From NCBI GenBank assembly GCA_963783695.1, contig CAWAOM010000003.1, forward strand, positions 186,001 through 250,000: DNA of 64,000 nucleotides, written 5' to 3'. Shown piece by piece: positions 32,789 to 42,163 of this stretch; the first letter of the stretch is position 1, and each line of letters starts with the position of its first letter. The notes under the pieces were generated by a model. It searched no databases. It was given only the letters and a program-made list of their open reading frames with translations, and was not told the origin of the DNA. Position numbers and translations under genes: made by a program. This DNA comes from BM003 sp963783695. GTDB lineage: Bacteria > Pseudomonadota > Gammaproteobacteria > Steroidobacterales > BM003.

Positions 32789-34498
32789 TCAGTCAGGCCG
32801 CAGGCCGCCCCATTGCAATGCGAAACCCTCGCCGGTCACGACACTTTCGGGGACAGTGGGTACCGCGCCGTCATCCGCCAGCAAGATACGTGCTTTGGCG
32901 ACATCGAGCACGTCTTTGCGGATATCGATTCCCGGCATCACGCTGGTCAGCACCAGCCCCGCCGCGGTGAGTTCGAGCACCCCGATATTCGTGATGTAGA
33001 AAACGCGTTTGCCGTTGAGCAGTGCCTGCTCGCCGCTAAACGTGACCTCATCGACCCGTTCGACGAATTTTGGCGTTCCCGGCCGGGTGAGCTGCAATTG
33101 GCCTGCGCTGGTTTGCCACTGCGCATGGGCCATCCAGGTGCCGACGAAGAACACGCTGCGGGCACTCGCGACAATACTCGGAAATCCGCCCGGGCCGACA
33201 TAGTCGGCGATGTCGTCGGAGCGTTTCGAGACGTTGACGTTTCCGGCCGAGTCGACCTGGAGGAAGCCCAGGACGGTTGCGCCCAGACGCTCCCGGTAAA
33301 GCCGGAACATCCAGGCCGAGGATTCCATGCGTTCGGGATTGACTGCTGCGCCAAAAAAAATACCGGGTGCCGGCAGACCACCGTAGACGCCAGTTTCGGT
33401 TGTGAAGGTCAGCTCCGCGGCAAGCGGGCTTTCGTGCAGCAGGCGGCACACTTCTTCACCGAAGCCGACCCCGATATTGACGGTCGCACCGCGCTGGACC
33501 TCGCGGGCGAAAGTCAACGCCCCGAGGCGCGCGAGCATCTGCTCCACGGGACCGCGCTGGGGCGTGATCTTCAGCACGCGGTTGATATAGCGCAACCGAG
33601 CTATTGCCCGCGCATCGTCACCGTCACCGCCGGGCGTAAACGCCGCCCAGAAGCGTTTTTGCGGCACGCTGCCGGTCTGTTCGTTGTAGGGATTCACCAC
33701 GACCGCGTCGACTTCGTCGCCGCTCAGGGCAATCCGCTCGGGATCGTGCTCGGTGAGGCCGGCAACCACGGCCAGCACCTTTCCGCCGTTGGCCCGCGCG
33801 GCGCGTGCCGATTCGATATTCTCGGTGATCGTTGCCGCATGCTCGAAGTACACATTGCCGTAGCGGTCGGCGTAAGGTGCCGAGAACATGGCGATGTCGA
33901 TTTGCGGCAGCGTGTATCGCAGCATGGTGCCGCAGACGTCGACCAGCCGGAGGTCGCTCGGTGTCACTGCGCTACCGCGCCCGACCCGCGGGTCGAGAAA
34001 CGTGCCAACGCCGGTATCGCTGGTGACCCAGGTCTCGCCCCGCGCCTGAGCCTCCAGCAGCGTGGTCATCTCGCCCTGCGGCAGCACGTGGACTTCGGTA
34101 TGCCCGGCAGCGGCCAGTTGCAGTATCGAACGACAGGTTTCGGTATGCCCGGAGATAAAGCGGCGCAGCAGCCCATCCAGCCCGATTTCCTCGACAGTGC
34201 CGGGCACGCGCCCGCGCCCGCCTTGCCCGCCAATCGCGATCCAGGTCAGGTCGCGTGGCCGCCCGTCGCGTTGAAACGCTTCTCGCACGGCCCAGAACAG
34301 TGCCGAACAGCGGGCGTTTGCGGCCATCCCGCACGATATGACCGTGGAACCATCAGCGATCAGGGTAACGGCATTGCGCGCCGACATGAACGAATCTGCG
34401 TCGACATCTTCCGGACAAAAATCGAGGTCGCGCCGGTCCCAGGTCAGACGCCATCTCAGTACCTGACCGAGCACGCCAAGTTTATCGTCCAGTCTCAT
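32789..34498 (-). CDS. Family I CoA-transferase (YdiF/acyl-CoA:acetate type, fused subunits)
   Basis: The 569-residue protein contains both the alpha-like half (ADGSTVISCGMAANARCSAL, then GGQGGRGRVPGTVEEIG) and the beta-like half in one chain, as in E. coli YdiF. The catalytic Glu is expected in the segment LTFTTETGVYGGLPAPG (about residue 381). The C-terminal part has VLELTAAGLVLTSVMPGIDI, typical of the family. These enzymes move CoA between carboxylic acids. From the ATG at 34498, length is normal; no clear Shine-Dalgarno. The gene lies between a GCS2-type ligase (52 bases) and an ILVBL-like TPP enzyme (20 bases), and the three are probably co-transcribed. Its acyl substrates are unknown. 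Confidence 0.87.
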   Translation of the reverse strand: MRLDDKLGVLGQVLRWRLTWDRRDLDFCPEDVDADSFMSARNAVTLIADGSTVISCGMAANARCSALFWAVREAFQRDGRPRDLTWIAIGGQGGRGRVPGTVEEIGLDGLLRRFISGHTETCRSILQLAAAGHTEVHVLPQGEMTTLLEAQARGETWVTSDTGVGTFLDPRVGRGSAVTPSDLRLVDVCGTMLRYTLPQIDIAMFSAPYADRYGNVYFEHAATITENIESARAARANGGKVLAVVAGLTEHDPERIALSGDEVDAVVVNPYNEQTGSVPQKRFWAAFTPGGDGDDARAIARLRYINRVLKITPQRGPVEQMLARLGALTFAREVQRGATVNIGVGFGEEVCRLLHESPLAAELTFTTETGVYGGLPAPGIFFGAAVNPERMESSAWMFRLYRERLGATVLGFLQVDSAGNVNVSKRSDDIADYVGPGGFPSIVASARSVFFVGTWMAHAQWQTSAGQLQLTRPGTPKFVERVDEVTFSGEQALLNGKRVFYITNIGVLELTAAGLVLTSVMPGIDIRKDVLDVAKARILLADDGAVPTVPESVVTGEGFALQWGGLRPD

Positions 34499-34550
34499 CG
34501 TCCAGGTCTCCCGGTGCCGCGCCCACCGCGCGACGATTGAAGAGCCGGCG

Positions 34551-36026
34551 TTACCACTGATGGATAGCTGCGCCGGTCGCCGCGTGGCGCAGGTAGGCAA
34601 GCAGCATCAGCCGGATTGCCTCGTCGCGCTCGTTGCGTTGTTCCAGCCGCGCCAGCGTTCGGCGCTGCCAGCGCGCGCCATTGATCTGTGCTTTCAGGCG
34701 CGCGCCGATCAGCGCGAGGTATCGGTCCGCCTCGGCGGCGGCAACTCCGTGCGCCACCAGGCCTGCCGCCGCCAGCGGCAGCATTTCCTCAATCAGGTCG
34801 CGCACGCTGCGTTCGCGTGGTGATATCGGTCGCAACGTCGGCCACAGCAATTGCGCATCGAGGCCGTGCTGGGCGGCGCGATAGAAGTTGTATTCCGCGT
34901 ACTGGAATGGCAGTGCCGGTATCAATTCGCTCATCCGGTCGCGCATCCCGAGTACGAGGCCGACCAGGAAGGCCGCGTTGGCTGCCATATCGGTCGCGCT
35001 GGGACCTGCCGGCAAGGCGCGCATCTCGAGGCGCAAATGGCCGCCTTCGACCGGATCGAATATCGCCCTGTTCCATTGCCATGTAGTGCCCTGGTGCAGG
35101 CGCAACTCGAGCAGCGACGGCGTTGCTCCGCTTGCCAGCACGGCCGCAGAATCCTCATTACCGCTCAGCGGGATTAGCGGCGGGAACAGCGCCACGGATT
35201 CGGCGAAAAGCTCATAAGCGCCTTCTCGTGCCCAGCCATGGCCGAATGGCACTCGCGCCGCCCGGCGCCATTCGACTGCGCCCGGGGTGCGACTGTCGAT
35301 AGCCTGTTTGAACAATGCAATACGGGTTTCGTCCCACAGTCGGTGGCCGAGAAACAACGGTGAGTTGGCGCTAATTGCAACTGCCAGGGGCGTCACCAGC
35401 TGGGCCGCGTTAAAGGTGTCTGCAAAGCGCTCCGGTTCGACCCGCAGATGGACCTGCAGCGAAGTATTCGCGCCCTCCAGCGTTACGCTGTCGCTGGTGG
35501 TGACGAGATGATCTTCGCCGCTGATATTGATCTGGAACGGTGCCTGGCGCAGACGCCGGACCCCGGCGGCCAGTGCGCGATAACGAGGCAGATCGGTTAG
35601 CGCGTCAGCACCGAGATCCTGTTTTCGTAACGTCGGCAGGATTCCGATTGCGGCTACCCTGCCGCCGTGGGCTGCAGCGGCATTGTCGATCGCTGCCATG
35701 CCCTTTTCGAGTTCGGTTTGCAGCCGCGAGAACGGATCGTCACGCAGCGCGACCGGGGTCAGGTTGTACTCGAGATTGAAGCGATCGATTTCGAGCTGCA
35801 GCTGGGGGTCCAGCGTCTCGGCGAGCAGACGCCGGTTGAGCGGCAGCGGCATACCATGCGGGTCGACCACCGTGACCTCGAGCTCGGCGCCGATGCTGGT
35901 TTCTCCCACGCCGAATTGCGGGCGTTCAAGCAGTGCCCGCAGTGCCCGCAGGCACTGTTGCAGACGCTGTGCAAACTGGTCGAAGTCCGCCGCCGAAAAT
36001 TCGTCGCGGTCGATGGCTAGTCCCAT
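34551..36026 (-). CDS. Glutamate-cysteine ligase family (GCS2-like) enzyme
   Basis: The 491-residue product resembles the GCS2 group of ATP-dependent carboxylate-amine ligases, which includes gamma-glutamylcysteine synthetases and YbdK-type ligases. The ATP-site Glu-containing strand is GAELEVTVVDPHG (about residues 45-57). Conserved Arg/Glu regions appear in SLQVHLRVEPERFADTF and VEGGHLRLEMRALPAGPSA. The C-terminal third is helical and Arg-rich. The ATG at 36026 (CGGAGCACAGGGTG upstream) is preferred over a TTG at 36047. Whether it makes glutathione precursor or another gamma-glutamyl compound cannot be told. It lies upstream of the CoA-transferase gene on the same strand. Confidence 0.82.
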   Translation of the reverse strand: MGLAIDRDEFSAADFDQFAQRLQQCLRALRALLERPQFGVGETSIGAELEVTVVDPHGMPLPLNRRLLAETLDPQLQLEIDRFNLEYNLTPVALRDDPFSRLQTELEKGMAAIDNAAAAHGGRVAAIGILPTLRKQDLGADALTDLPRYRALAAGVRRLRQAPFQINISGEDHLVTTSDSVTLEGANTSLQVHLRVEPERFADTFNAAQLVTPLAVAISANSPLFLGHRLWDETRIALFKQAIDSRTPGAVEWRRAARVPFGHGWAREGAYELFAESVALFPPLIPLSGNEDSAAVLASGATPSLLELRLHQGTTWQWNRAIFDPVEGGHLRLEMRALPAGPSATDMAANAAFLVGLVLGMRDRMSELIPALPFQYAEYNFYRAAQHGLDAQLLWPTLRPISPRERSVRDLIEEMLPLAAAGLVAHGVAAAEADRYLALIGARLKAQINGARWQRRTLARLEQRNERDEAIRLMLLAYLRHAATGAAIHQW

Positions 36027-36136
36027 CACCCTGTGCTCCGCTGTCAACGGCGCCGCTGCGGCCGCTGTCGGTCAACCAAAGCCGTGCATCATGGTCGCAG
36101 CCGCGCCCGGGAGTGTCTATTAGGGTTTTACCTGAG

Positions 36137-37555
36137 TCAGCGGGCCGGCAGGCCGACGATCCGGTAGCACGGGACGTAATCCGTCACTGGCAATTTCATC
36201 CGTTTCTGTGCGACGAAAGCACCCAGCAGATCATCGAGTGGCCGGATCACCGAGGGTTCGCCGGTCAGCTCGAACGGACCCCCGCTTTCCACCAGGCGAA
36301 TGCCTTCGTCTTTGACATTGCCGGCGACGATACCGGAGAACGCGCGGCGCAGATTCGAAGCGAGGCTATGAGCCGGCTGATCCCTGTGGAGATTCAGATT
36401 GGCCATGTTTGCGTGGGTAACGACAAACGGCTGCTGCAGGTCGAGATCTACGTTCAGCAGCCAGTTGAAGAAAAACGCATCGCTGCGCTTGCGCCTGAAG
36501 CTCTGTACCCGTTCCAGGCCGGCGCGCAGACGCCGCGCCACCGCCGCTGGGTCGTCGATGATGATCTCGTAATGCTCGGTGGCTGCCGCGCCAAGCGTGG
36601 TCGTAATGAAATCGTCGATCTGGCGGAAATAGTCGCGGCTCGACGCCGGTCCGGTAAGGACCAGCGGAAACGGGATTCCGGCATTGGCCGGGTTCAGCAA
36701 AATGCCGAGAAGGTAGAGAATCTCCTCGGCCGTGCCGGCGCCGCCGGGGAACACGACGATGCCGTGGCCGGCCCGGACGAAGGCCTCGAGCCGCTTTTCG
36801 ATGTCCGGCATGATCGTCAGCTCATTGACGATCGCGTTGGGCGCCTCGGCGGCAATGATGCCGGGCTCGGTGATGCCGATGTAGCGGCCGTCGCTGATGC
36901 GCTGCTTGGCATGCGCGATCGTGGCGCCTTTCATCGGGCCTTTCATTGCTCCCGGACCGCAACCGGTGCAGATGTTTATTCCGCGCAGCCCGAGCTGGTA
37001 GCCCACTTCCTTGGTGTAGTCGTATTCATTGCGGGTTATCGAGTGGCCACCCCAGCACACGACGATGTTCGGCGTCGCAGTTTTCAGACACCGCGCATGC
37101 CGCAGCAATTCAAAAACGGCGTTGGTGATCCCGGCCGAATCGGTCAGGTCGAATCTGCCGCTGTCTTCGACCTCGACGCGGTTGTAGAGAACGTCGCGCA
37201 GCACCGCGAACAAATGCTCTCGCAGCCCGCGGATCATCTTGCCGTCGACGAAGGCCTCCGCGGGTGCATTGCGCAGATCGAGGCGGATGCCGCGGTCCTG
37301 CTGAACCAGTTCGATTTCGAAAGTCCGATAGCGTTCGAAAATCTGCTTGGCGTCGTCGAGCTGGCCACCGCTGTTTAGAACCGCTAGCGAGCAGCGGCGG
37401 AAGAGTTCATGGAGTGCATCGTTACTGACCTCGCGCAGCCGCCCGACCTCGGTTTGCGACAAAATCTCGAGGCTTCCCTCGGGAGCAATCTGGGCGTGGG
37501 GGACCGTGGCCGGGCGCCCGCTGGCCGGACGCGCCGGTGCATCGTGGGAATTCAT
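36137..37555 (-). CDS. ppnN: Nucleotide 5'-monophosphate nucleosidase PpnN (LOG family)
   Basis: PpnN (YgdH) hydrolyses purine and pyrimidine monophosphates to base and ribose 5-phosphate and is a (p)ppGpp target in E. coli. The 472-residue protein has the LOG-domain signature VVFPGGAGTAEEILYLLGIL and the preceding CWGGHSITRNEYDY and CTGCGPGAMKGPMKGA, which match the long form of the family. Long N- and C-terminal extensions, as in YgdH, are present. The ATG at 37555 (MNSHDAPARP) fits best; a longer frame opens to 37660. It lies 110 bases upstream of the GCS2-type gene. Confidence 0.9.
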   Translation of the reverse strand: MNSHDAPARPASGRPATVPHAQIAPEGSLEILSQTEVGRLREVSNDALHELFRRCSLAVLNSGGQLDDAKQIFERYRTFEIELVQQDRGIRLDLRNAPAEAFVDGKMIRGLREHLFAVLRDVLYNRVEVEDSGRFDLTDSAGITNAVFELLRHARCLKTATPNIVVCWGGHSITRNEYDYTKEVGYQLGLRGINICTGCGPGAMKGPMKGATIAHAKQRISDGRYIGITEPGIIAAEAPNAIVNELTIMPDIEKRLEAFVRAGHGIVVFPGGAGTAEEILYLLGILLNPANAGIPFPLVLTGPASSRDYFRQIDDFITTTLGAAATEHYEIIIDDPAAVARRLRAGLERVQSFRRKRSDAFFFNWLLNVDLDLQQPFVVTHANMANLNLHRDQPAHSLASNLRRAFSGIVAGNVKDEGIRLVESGGPFELTGEPSVIRPLDDLLGAFVAQKRMKLPVTDYVPCYRIVGLPAR

Positions 37556-37628
37556 CGGCGTGCCCAGGCCGCGGCGATTGCTGTCGGTCCGTTTTCTCGA
37601 ATCCGTCGCGGTCGTTGCTGCGGCACGG

Positions 37629-37868
37629 TCAGGAAGACGGTGCCTCCGCATCGGTTGCATCGATCAGACCGCGGCCGCGTTGGGTGCCCGCATGCAACGC
37701 CTCGAGATCGGAGCGGAACGTATCCACCGACTCCTCGCTTACGGCTTCCGATGTGTCGCCCTGATGGCTGACCACCGAAACGATGTAGCGCCACTCTCGT
37801 TCCCACCGGACCACTTCGACCACCAGCTCATGTCCCTTGTAATGCTCGACAGCGCGTTTCTGTCCCAT
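37629..37868 (-). CDS. Small conserved-looking protein, 79 aa, unknown function
   Basis: From the ATG at 37868 the product begins MGQKRAVEHYKGHELVVEVV, then RWEREWRYIVSVVSHQGDT, an Arg/Trp-rich beta-like pattern reminiscent of small DUF proteins. It ends DATDAEAPSS. It lies between tonB and ppnN on the same strand, so it is probably in the same transcription unit as one of them. No motif allows a function to be given. Confidence 0.6.
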   Translation of the reverse strand: MGQKRAVEHYKGHELVVEVVRWEREWRYIVSVVSHQGDTSEAVSEESVDTFRSDLEALHAGTQRGRGLIDATDAEAPSS

Positions 37869-37946
37869 CTCGATTCTTCCCTTTCGGATCCGTTTGCACC
37901 ACAAATGCTACTGCATACCGCCGCGGTCGCGGACGATGCAACAGCG

Positions 37947-38579
37947 CTACTCGTCTCCGTCCATCACAAATTCCACGGTCGAAGTGGCGCGCCGCGGTAC
38001 CGCCGTGCCATCGATGATGCGCGGCTTGAATTTCCATTTCATGACGGCAAGCACCGCGCTGCGGTCAAACATCTGACCGGGTTGACTTTCAGTGACAATC
38101 ACGTCCTTCACCGTACCGTCCTCCAGAATCGTGAATTCGAGCCGGACCCAGCCCTCGATGCCCTCGAGAAGGGCCCTGCGCGGATAGCGCGGATTGATTC
38201 TGACGATCGGGATGGCTTCACCTTCGGCTTTCGGGTTTCCGCCGCTCCAGTTGCCGATGAACGGGCCGCTGCCACCGGCGCTGCCGACATCAATGTTCGG
38301 AATGTCGATATTGACCGGCAACTGCGGCGCGTTATCCGCAACGTCGCTGGCGATCCGTTGCGCCGGCGGCGGCGGTTTTTTCGGTGGTTCCGGCTCTTTC
38401 GGTTTTTGTCGTTTCTTGAATTGGGTGAATTCTTCCTCGTGCACCCGGATAAAGTTAACGACGCTGACCGGTTCCATGTCTTCCTTGCCGGTATCGCGGC
38501 CGCCGATCAGGAACGAGTCGAACCAGAACAGTAAAAGCGCGATGATCAAGCCTCCGCCGAGGGCGATCAATATTCTCAT
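37947..38579 (-). CDS. tonB: TonB energy-transducing protein
   Basis: TonB couples the proton-motive force of the inner membrane, via ExbB/ExbD, to outer-membrane receptors. The 210-residue product has one N-terminal membrane helix (about residues 2-20), a proline-rich region with KEPEPPKKPPPP (about residues 60-71) that spans the periplasm, and a C-terminal TonB domain with NPRYPRRALLEGIEGWVRLE. It ends TSTVEFVMDGDE. No exbB, exbD or receptor gene is adjacent, so partners are elsewhere. The ATG at 38579 is the family start. It runs leftwards and is the first gene of the leftward run to the TPP enzyme. Confidence 0.92.
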   Translation of the reverse strand: MRILIALGGGLIIALLLFWFDSFLIGGRDTGKEDMEPVSVVNFIRVHEEEFTQFKKRQKPKEPEPPKKPPPPAQRIASDVADNAPQLPVNIDIPNIDVGSAGGSGPFIGNWSGGNPKAEGEAIPIVRINPRYPRRALLEGIEGWVRLEFTILEDGTVKDVIVTESQPGQMFDRSAVLAVMKWKFKPRIIDGTAVPRRATSTVEFVMDGDE

Positions 38580-38642
38580 GTATGCCGCTCCGAATCTCCG
38601 TTTCCAGCTCAGTTAGAGCCTTGCCAGTATTTTTATAAATTA

Positions 38643-38670
38643 TTGACTATAAAGTAATTAATTCTAAATC
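38643..38670 (+). promoter_or_regulatory. Candidate promoter in AT-rich patch before the DUF819 gene
   Basis: TTGACT (38643-38648) and TAAATC (38665-38670) are separated by 16 bases within a markedly AT-rich stretch (about 38632-38670) between tonB and the DUF819 gene. Transcription would start about 125 bases before the DUF819 ATG (38803). The match is moderate, and the patch could equally hold a leftward promoter for tonB. Nothing else is recognisable in 38580-38802. Confidence 0.35.
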
Positions 38671-38802
38671 GAACGTGGTTGCGACAGCCATCCCGGGCCA
38701 TCGGGAAATATACCAGGCGCCACGGTTCGACATGTATCCCTTGCCGTTTGCCGATCCCTGCCATAACAATGGGCCGGCATTTGCCTACCGGGAAAATCTA
38801 GC

Positions 38803-39960
38803 ATGATTGAGTCGTCTGCGGGTGTATTAGCCGCTTTGGCCGGGATTGCCGCGTTTTATTTTTATCTCGAGCAGGTCACCCGATGGCGCATTTTTACGAT
38901 GTTGCCGCCGCTGCTATGGATCTATGCGACCCCTGTGGTTTTGTCGAATACTGGTGTATTGCCGCAATCCTCGCCGGTGTACACGGCGTTTCGTGATCTG
39001 ACCTTGCCGTTTCTTATCACGATGATGCTTCTGACGGTCAACGTGCCGGCCGTCGCGCGCATCATGGGCAAGGGTGTGCAGGTCATGTTGCTGGGGACAG
39101 TCGGTGTGGTTGTGGGTGGTGTGACGGCCTATGCAATCGTGCACAGCTGGCTCGCAGAGGACGCCTGGAAGGGGTTCGGCGCGCTGGCGGGCAGCTGGAT
39201 TGGCGGTACGGGTAATCTCGCCGCGGCGTCAGAGGCACTGGGTACCCCGGAAGAGCAGCTCGGGCTCGCCGTGCTGGCGGACAACCTGGTGTATGTGGTC
39301 TGGTTGCCGATCCTGCTTGGGTCCAAGGCATTCGCCGAACGATTCAACCGCTGGGCTCGGGTGCCGCCGGGCCGCATAGCGCAACTGGAAGCTGCCGCAG
39401 CCGAGTTGCCGGCGGGAACCCGCGCACCAGCGATGCGCGATTACCTGTACCTGATTGCCATCGGGTTTGCCGTGACCTGGGCCGCAACGGCGCTGGCACC
39501 AATGTTGCCTGAAATCGGCAGTATCGTGACGACATCGGTGTGGCGTGTTTTGCTAATCACGACGATCGCGCTGGCGCTGTCGACGACGCCCGTCAGCCGT
39601 ATTCCGGGCTCGCATGCACTCGGGGTTGCGCTGGTCTATGTGTTTGTCGCCAGCGTGGGGGCACGGGCGAGCCTGTCGGGTCTCGGCCAGGCACCGGCGT
39701 TCGTTGCCGGCGCCTACATCTGGATTTTCATCCACGGACTGTTCTGTCTCGCTGGTGCCTGGATATTTCGCGTCGACGTCCACAGCGTGGCGATCGCCTC
39801 GGCAGCCAATATCGGCGGCGCCGCATCGGCACCGGTCGTGGCCGCGTATCACCGCGAAGGCCTGGTGCCGGTGGCGGTGCTGATGGCGCTGATAGGCTAT
39901 GCCCTCGGTAACTATCTTGCGATTCTCACCGCACAGCTGTGCCGCTGGGTCGGCGCGTAG
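38803..39960 (+). CDS. DUF819-family membrane protein
   Basis: The 385-residue product has about ten membrane helices and matches DUF819 (YjcL-like), a family of uncharacterised inner-membrane proteins that may transport small organic compounds. The central motif GALAGSWIGGTGNLAAASEAL (Gly-rich, about residues 126-146), followed by AVLADNLVYVVWLPILL, is typical of the family. A late conserved stretch is ASAANIGGAASAPVVAAYH. No signal peptide is needed. It sits alone, convergent with the sodium-dependent transporter gene (eight bases between stops). Confidence 0.85.
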   Translation: MIESSAGVLAALAGIAAFYFYLEQVTRWRIFTMLPPLLWIYATPVVLSNTGVLPQSSPVYTAFRDLTLPFLITMMLLTVNVPAVARIMGKGVQVMLLGTVGVVVGGVTAYAIVHSWLAEDAWKGFGALAGSWIGGTGNLAAASEALGTPEEQLGLAVLADNLVYVVWLPILLGSKAFAERFNRWARVPPGRIAQLEAAAAELPAGTRAPAMRDYLYLIAIGFAVTWAATALAPMLPEIGSIVTTSVWRVLLITTIALALSTTPVSRIPGSHALGVALVYVFVASVGARASLSGLGQAPAFVAGAYIWIFIHGLFCLAGAWIFRVDVHSVAIASAANIGGAASAPVVAAYHREGLVPVAVLMALIGYALGNYLAILTAQLCRWVGA

Positions 39961-39967
39961 CCGATTC

Positions 39968-41341
39968 TCACCCGCCGACCAGCGTGACCAGCACAATCGC
40001 AATGGCGATCGGCGACACGTAGCGCACCAGGAATCTCCAGATGGCATAGGCGGTTCCATCGCCGATACCGAGTTCTTCCACGGATGTTTTACGCGCCATC
40101 GCCCAACCGGCAAAGAGCGCGATCAGGATGCCTCCGGCCGGCAGCAGGATGTTCGACGCCACGTAGTCGATGACATCGAAGATCGTCTTGTCCGCGAACG
40201 TCTCGAACCCGCCCAGCGGGTGCACGTCGCTCCAGACATTAAACGAGAATACCGTCAGTAGTCCGATCAGAAACGCCAGAATGCCGAAAACCAGTGCCGA
40301 GGACTCCCGCTTCACGCCCTGGTGCTCCTCCGCCCACGACACGATGGGTTCGAATACTGCGATTGAAGACGTCAACGCGGCAAACACCAGCAGGACGAAA
40401 AACAACGTTCCGAATAATGTCCCGAACGGCATCTGGCCAAATGCCAGCGGTAACGTGACGAAGACCAGGCCCGGTCCTTCGGCCGGATCCAGTCCGTTGG
40501 CAAACACGACCGGGAATATCGCAAAACCGGCAAGCAGCGCGACCATCGTGTCGGCAATCGCGATGATAATCGCGGCGCGCGGAATCACTACCGTTTCGGG
40601 CAAGTAGGCGCCATAGGTCATCAGCAGGCCCATCGCGACGCTGACTGAGAAAAACGCCTGGCCGATCGCTGCCACGACCACATGCACGTCGATTTTGGAG
40701 AAGTCGAACGTGAACATGAAATCGACCGTTGCGGCAAAATCGCCGGCAACGCAGGCGTAGACCACCAGCACCAGCAACATCACAAACAGCGACGGCATCA
40801 GAAATTTTACGGCTTTCTCGATCCCGTCCTGAATGCCACGGGCAACGATGAAAACCGTCAGCCCGATAAACAGCGCATGCCAGAAGACCAGCGTAAGCGG
40901 CGATGCGAGCAGATCCGAGAACTCCGATCCCACCAGGTCGGCGGTGGACTGGGTAAAAGTACCGGAAGCGAGCTTGGGGACATAGGCCAGTGCCCAGCCC
41001 GCGATCACGCTGTAGAAGGTCAGAATCAGGAATCCCGCGCAAACGTTCACCCAGCCGACGTTTTTCCATGCCGGACTGGCGCCATCGGCGGCGGCCACAC
41101 GGCGCATGCTGTTGACCGGACTGCGTCTGCCGCGGCGTCCGATTGCCAGTTCCGCCATCATGATGGGTACCGCGACGACGATGACCGCGATCAGGTAAAC
41201 GAGTACAAATGCTCCGCCGCCGCTGACGCCGGCCGTGTACGGGAATTTCCACATGTTGCCAAGACCGACGGCGGCGCCAACTGCGGCCAGCAGGAAAGCG
41301 AGACGGGACGACCAGGTCCCATGAAAATCTGCAGCTTGCAC
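39968..41341 (-). CDS. Sodium-dependent (NSS/SNF family) transporter
   Basis: The 457-residue protein is of the neurotransmitter:sodium symporter (LeuT-fold) family, bacterial SNF type. The unwound first helix signature is GLGNMWKFPYTAGVSGGGAF (about residues 25-44). Sodium-site residues appear again near helix 8 (LTSSIAVFEPIVSW). About twelve hydrophobic segments are seen. Substrates are usually amino acids or other small zwitterions. The start is GTG at 41341, with GGGAG seven bases before it. Its stop faces that of the DUF819 gene. Confidence 0.93.
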   Translation of the reverse strand: MQAADFHGTWSSRLAFLLAAVGAAVGLGNMWKFPYTAGVSGGGAFVLVYLIAVIVVAVPIMMAELAIGRRGRRSPVNSMRRVAAADGASPAWKNVGWVNVCAGFLILTFYSVIAGWALAYVPKLASGTFTQSTADLVGSEFSDLLASPLTLVFWHALFIGLTVFIVARGIQDGIEKAVKFLMPSLFVMLLVLVVYACVAGDFAATVDFMFTFDFSKIDVHVVVAAIGQAFFSVSVAMGLLMTYGAYLPETVVIPRAAIIIAIADTMVALLAGFAIFPVVFANGLDPAEGPGLVFVTLPLAFGQMPFGTLFGTLFFVLLVFAALTSSIAVFEPIVSWAEEHQGVKRESSALVFGILAFLIGLLTVFSFNVWSDVHPLGGFETFADKTIFDVIDYVASNILLPAGGILIALFAGWAMARKTSVEELGIGDGTAYAIWRFLVRYVSPIAIAIVLVTLVGG

Positions 41342-41501
41342 GTACGCACTCCCAGCATGATTCTGAGTATTGTTATCGCCGCATTATAGCGGCCCCTTTT
41401 CCCGCGGGTCTCTTGAATCCTGCGGCGCTGGCACCACGAATCCGGGAAGGGAACAATCTGCCGCCATGCTGACATGGCAAGCGACGCGAGGGAGAGACCT
41501 G

Positions 41502-42149
41502 ATGTTTGGAAGCGACAGGAAAGTGAAAATGGTAACGGCAGAGAGCGCATTGCCCGGCCGGGATCAGGCACTCGAGGTGCCGCCGCGTCACTTTGTACTC
41601 GACTCGCCCTTGCAGGGGCCATTCGAGGCCCGTCTCGGCCGTGCGGTTTTCGGCCTGGGTTGTTTCTGGGGTGCGGAACGGCGGTTCTGGGAACAGCAAG
41701 GCGTAGTTACCACCGCTGTCGGGTATGGCGGCGGGATTACCCCCAATCCCACCTATGAAGAGGTCTGCAGCGGTCTCACCGGGCATGCCGAGGTTGTGCT
41801 GGTGGTGTTCGATCCCGCGCGGGTGTCCTACGAAGAGCTGCTCGGCATTTTCTGGGAGGCGCATGACCCGACCCAGGGGATGCGGCAGGGCAACGATCGC
41901 GGCACCCAATACCGCTCCGCTATTTACACAGCGGACGCAAACCAGGCGGAGGCTGCACGGCGCTCGCGGGACGGCTATCAGGCGAAATTACAGCAGGCTG
42001 GCTATGGCGAAATCACGACCGAAATTGCCCCGGCTGGAAAATTCTATTATGCCGAGGATTATCACCAGCAGTACCTGGCTAAGAACCCCGGTGGCTACTG
42101 TGGTCTGGGCGGGACCGGTGTCACATGCCCGGCCGGCACCGGGGCCTGA
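41502..42149 (+). CDS. msrA: Peptide-methionine (S)-S-oxide reductase MsrA
   Basis: MsrA repairs oxidised methionine (S form) in proteins using thioredoxin. The 215-residue protein has the active-site GCFWGAERRFWE with the catalytic Cys at about residue 51. GYGGGITPNPTYEEVCSG, GHAEVVLVVFDP and FWEAHDPTQGMRQGNDRGTQYRS are the family core. A resolving Cys is near the end (GGYCGLGGTGVTCPAG). The ATG at 41502 follows GAGGGAGAG by 6-7 bases. It has an N-terminal extension of about 45 residues compared with short forms, as in many proteobacteria. It is adjacent to the divergent sodium symporter gene and convergent with the CopD-like gene. Confidence 0.95.
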   Translation: MFGSDRKVKMVTAESALPGRDQALEVPPRHFVLDSPLQGPFEARLGRAVFGLGCFWGAERRFWEQQGVVTTAVGYGGGITPNPTYEEVCSGLTGHAEVVLVVFDPARVSYEELLGIFWEAHDPTQGMRQGNDRGTQYRSAIYTADANQAEAARRSRDGYQAKLQQAGYGEITTEIAPAGKFYYAEDYHQQYLAKNPGGYCGLGGTGVTCPAGTGA

Positions 42150-42163
42150 ACCGAACTGGCCGG

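Noticed and set aside
32813..34540. A 575-codon plus-strand frame opposite the CoA-transferase gene.
   Set aside because: The CoA-transferase reading is conserved along its length; long antisense frames are common in GC-rich DNA.
41374..41390. GCCGC-N6-GCGGC hairpin before msrA that could be a terminator.
   Set aside because: It has only a five-base stem and no gene upstream on the plus strand for it to terminate; probably chance.
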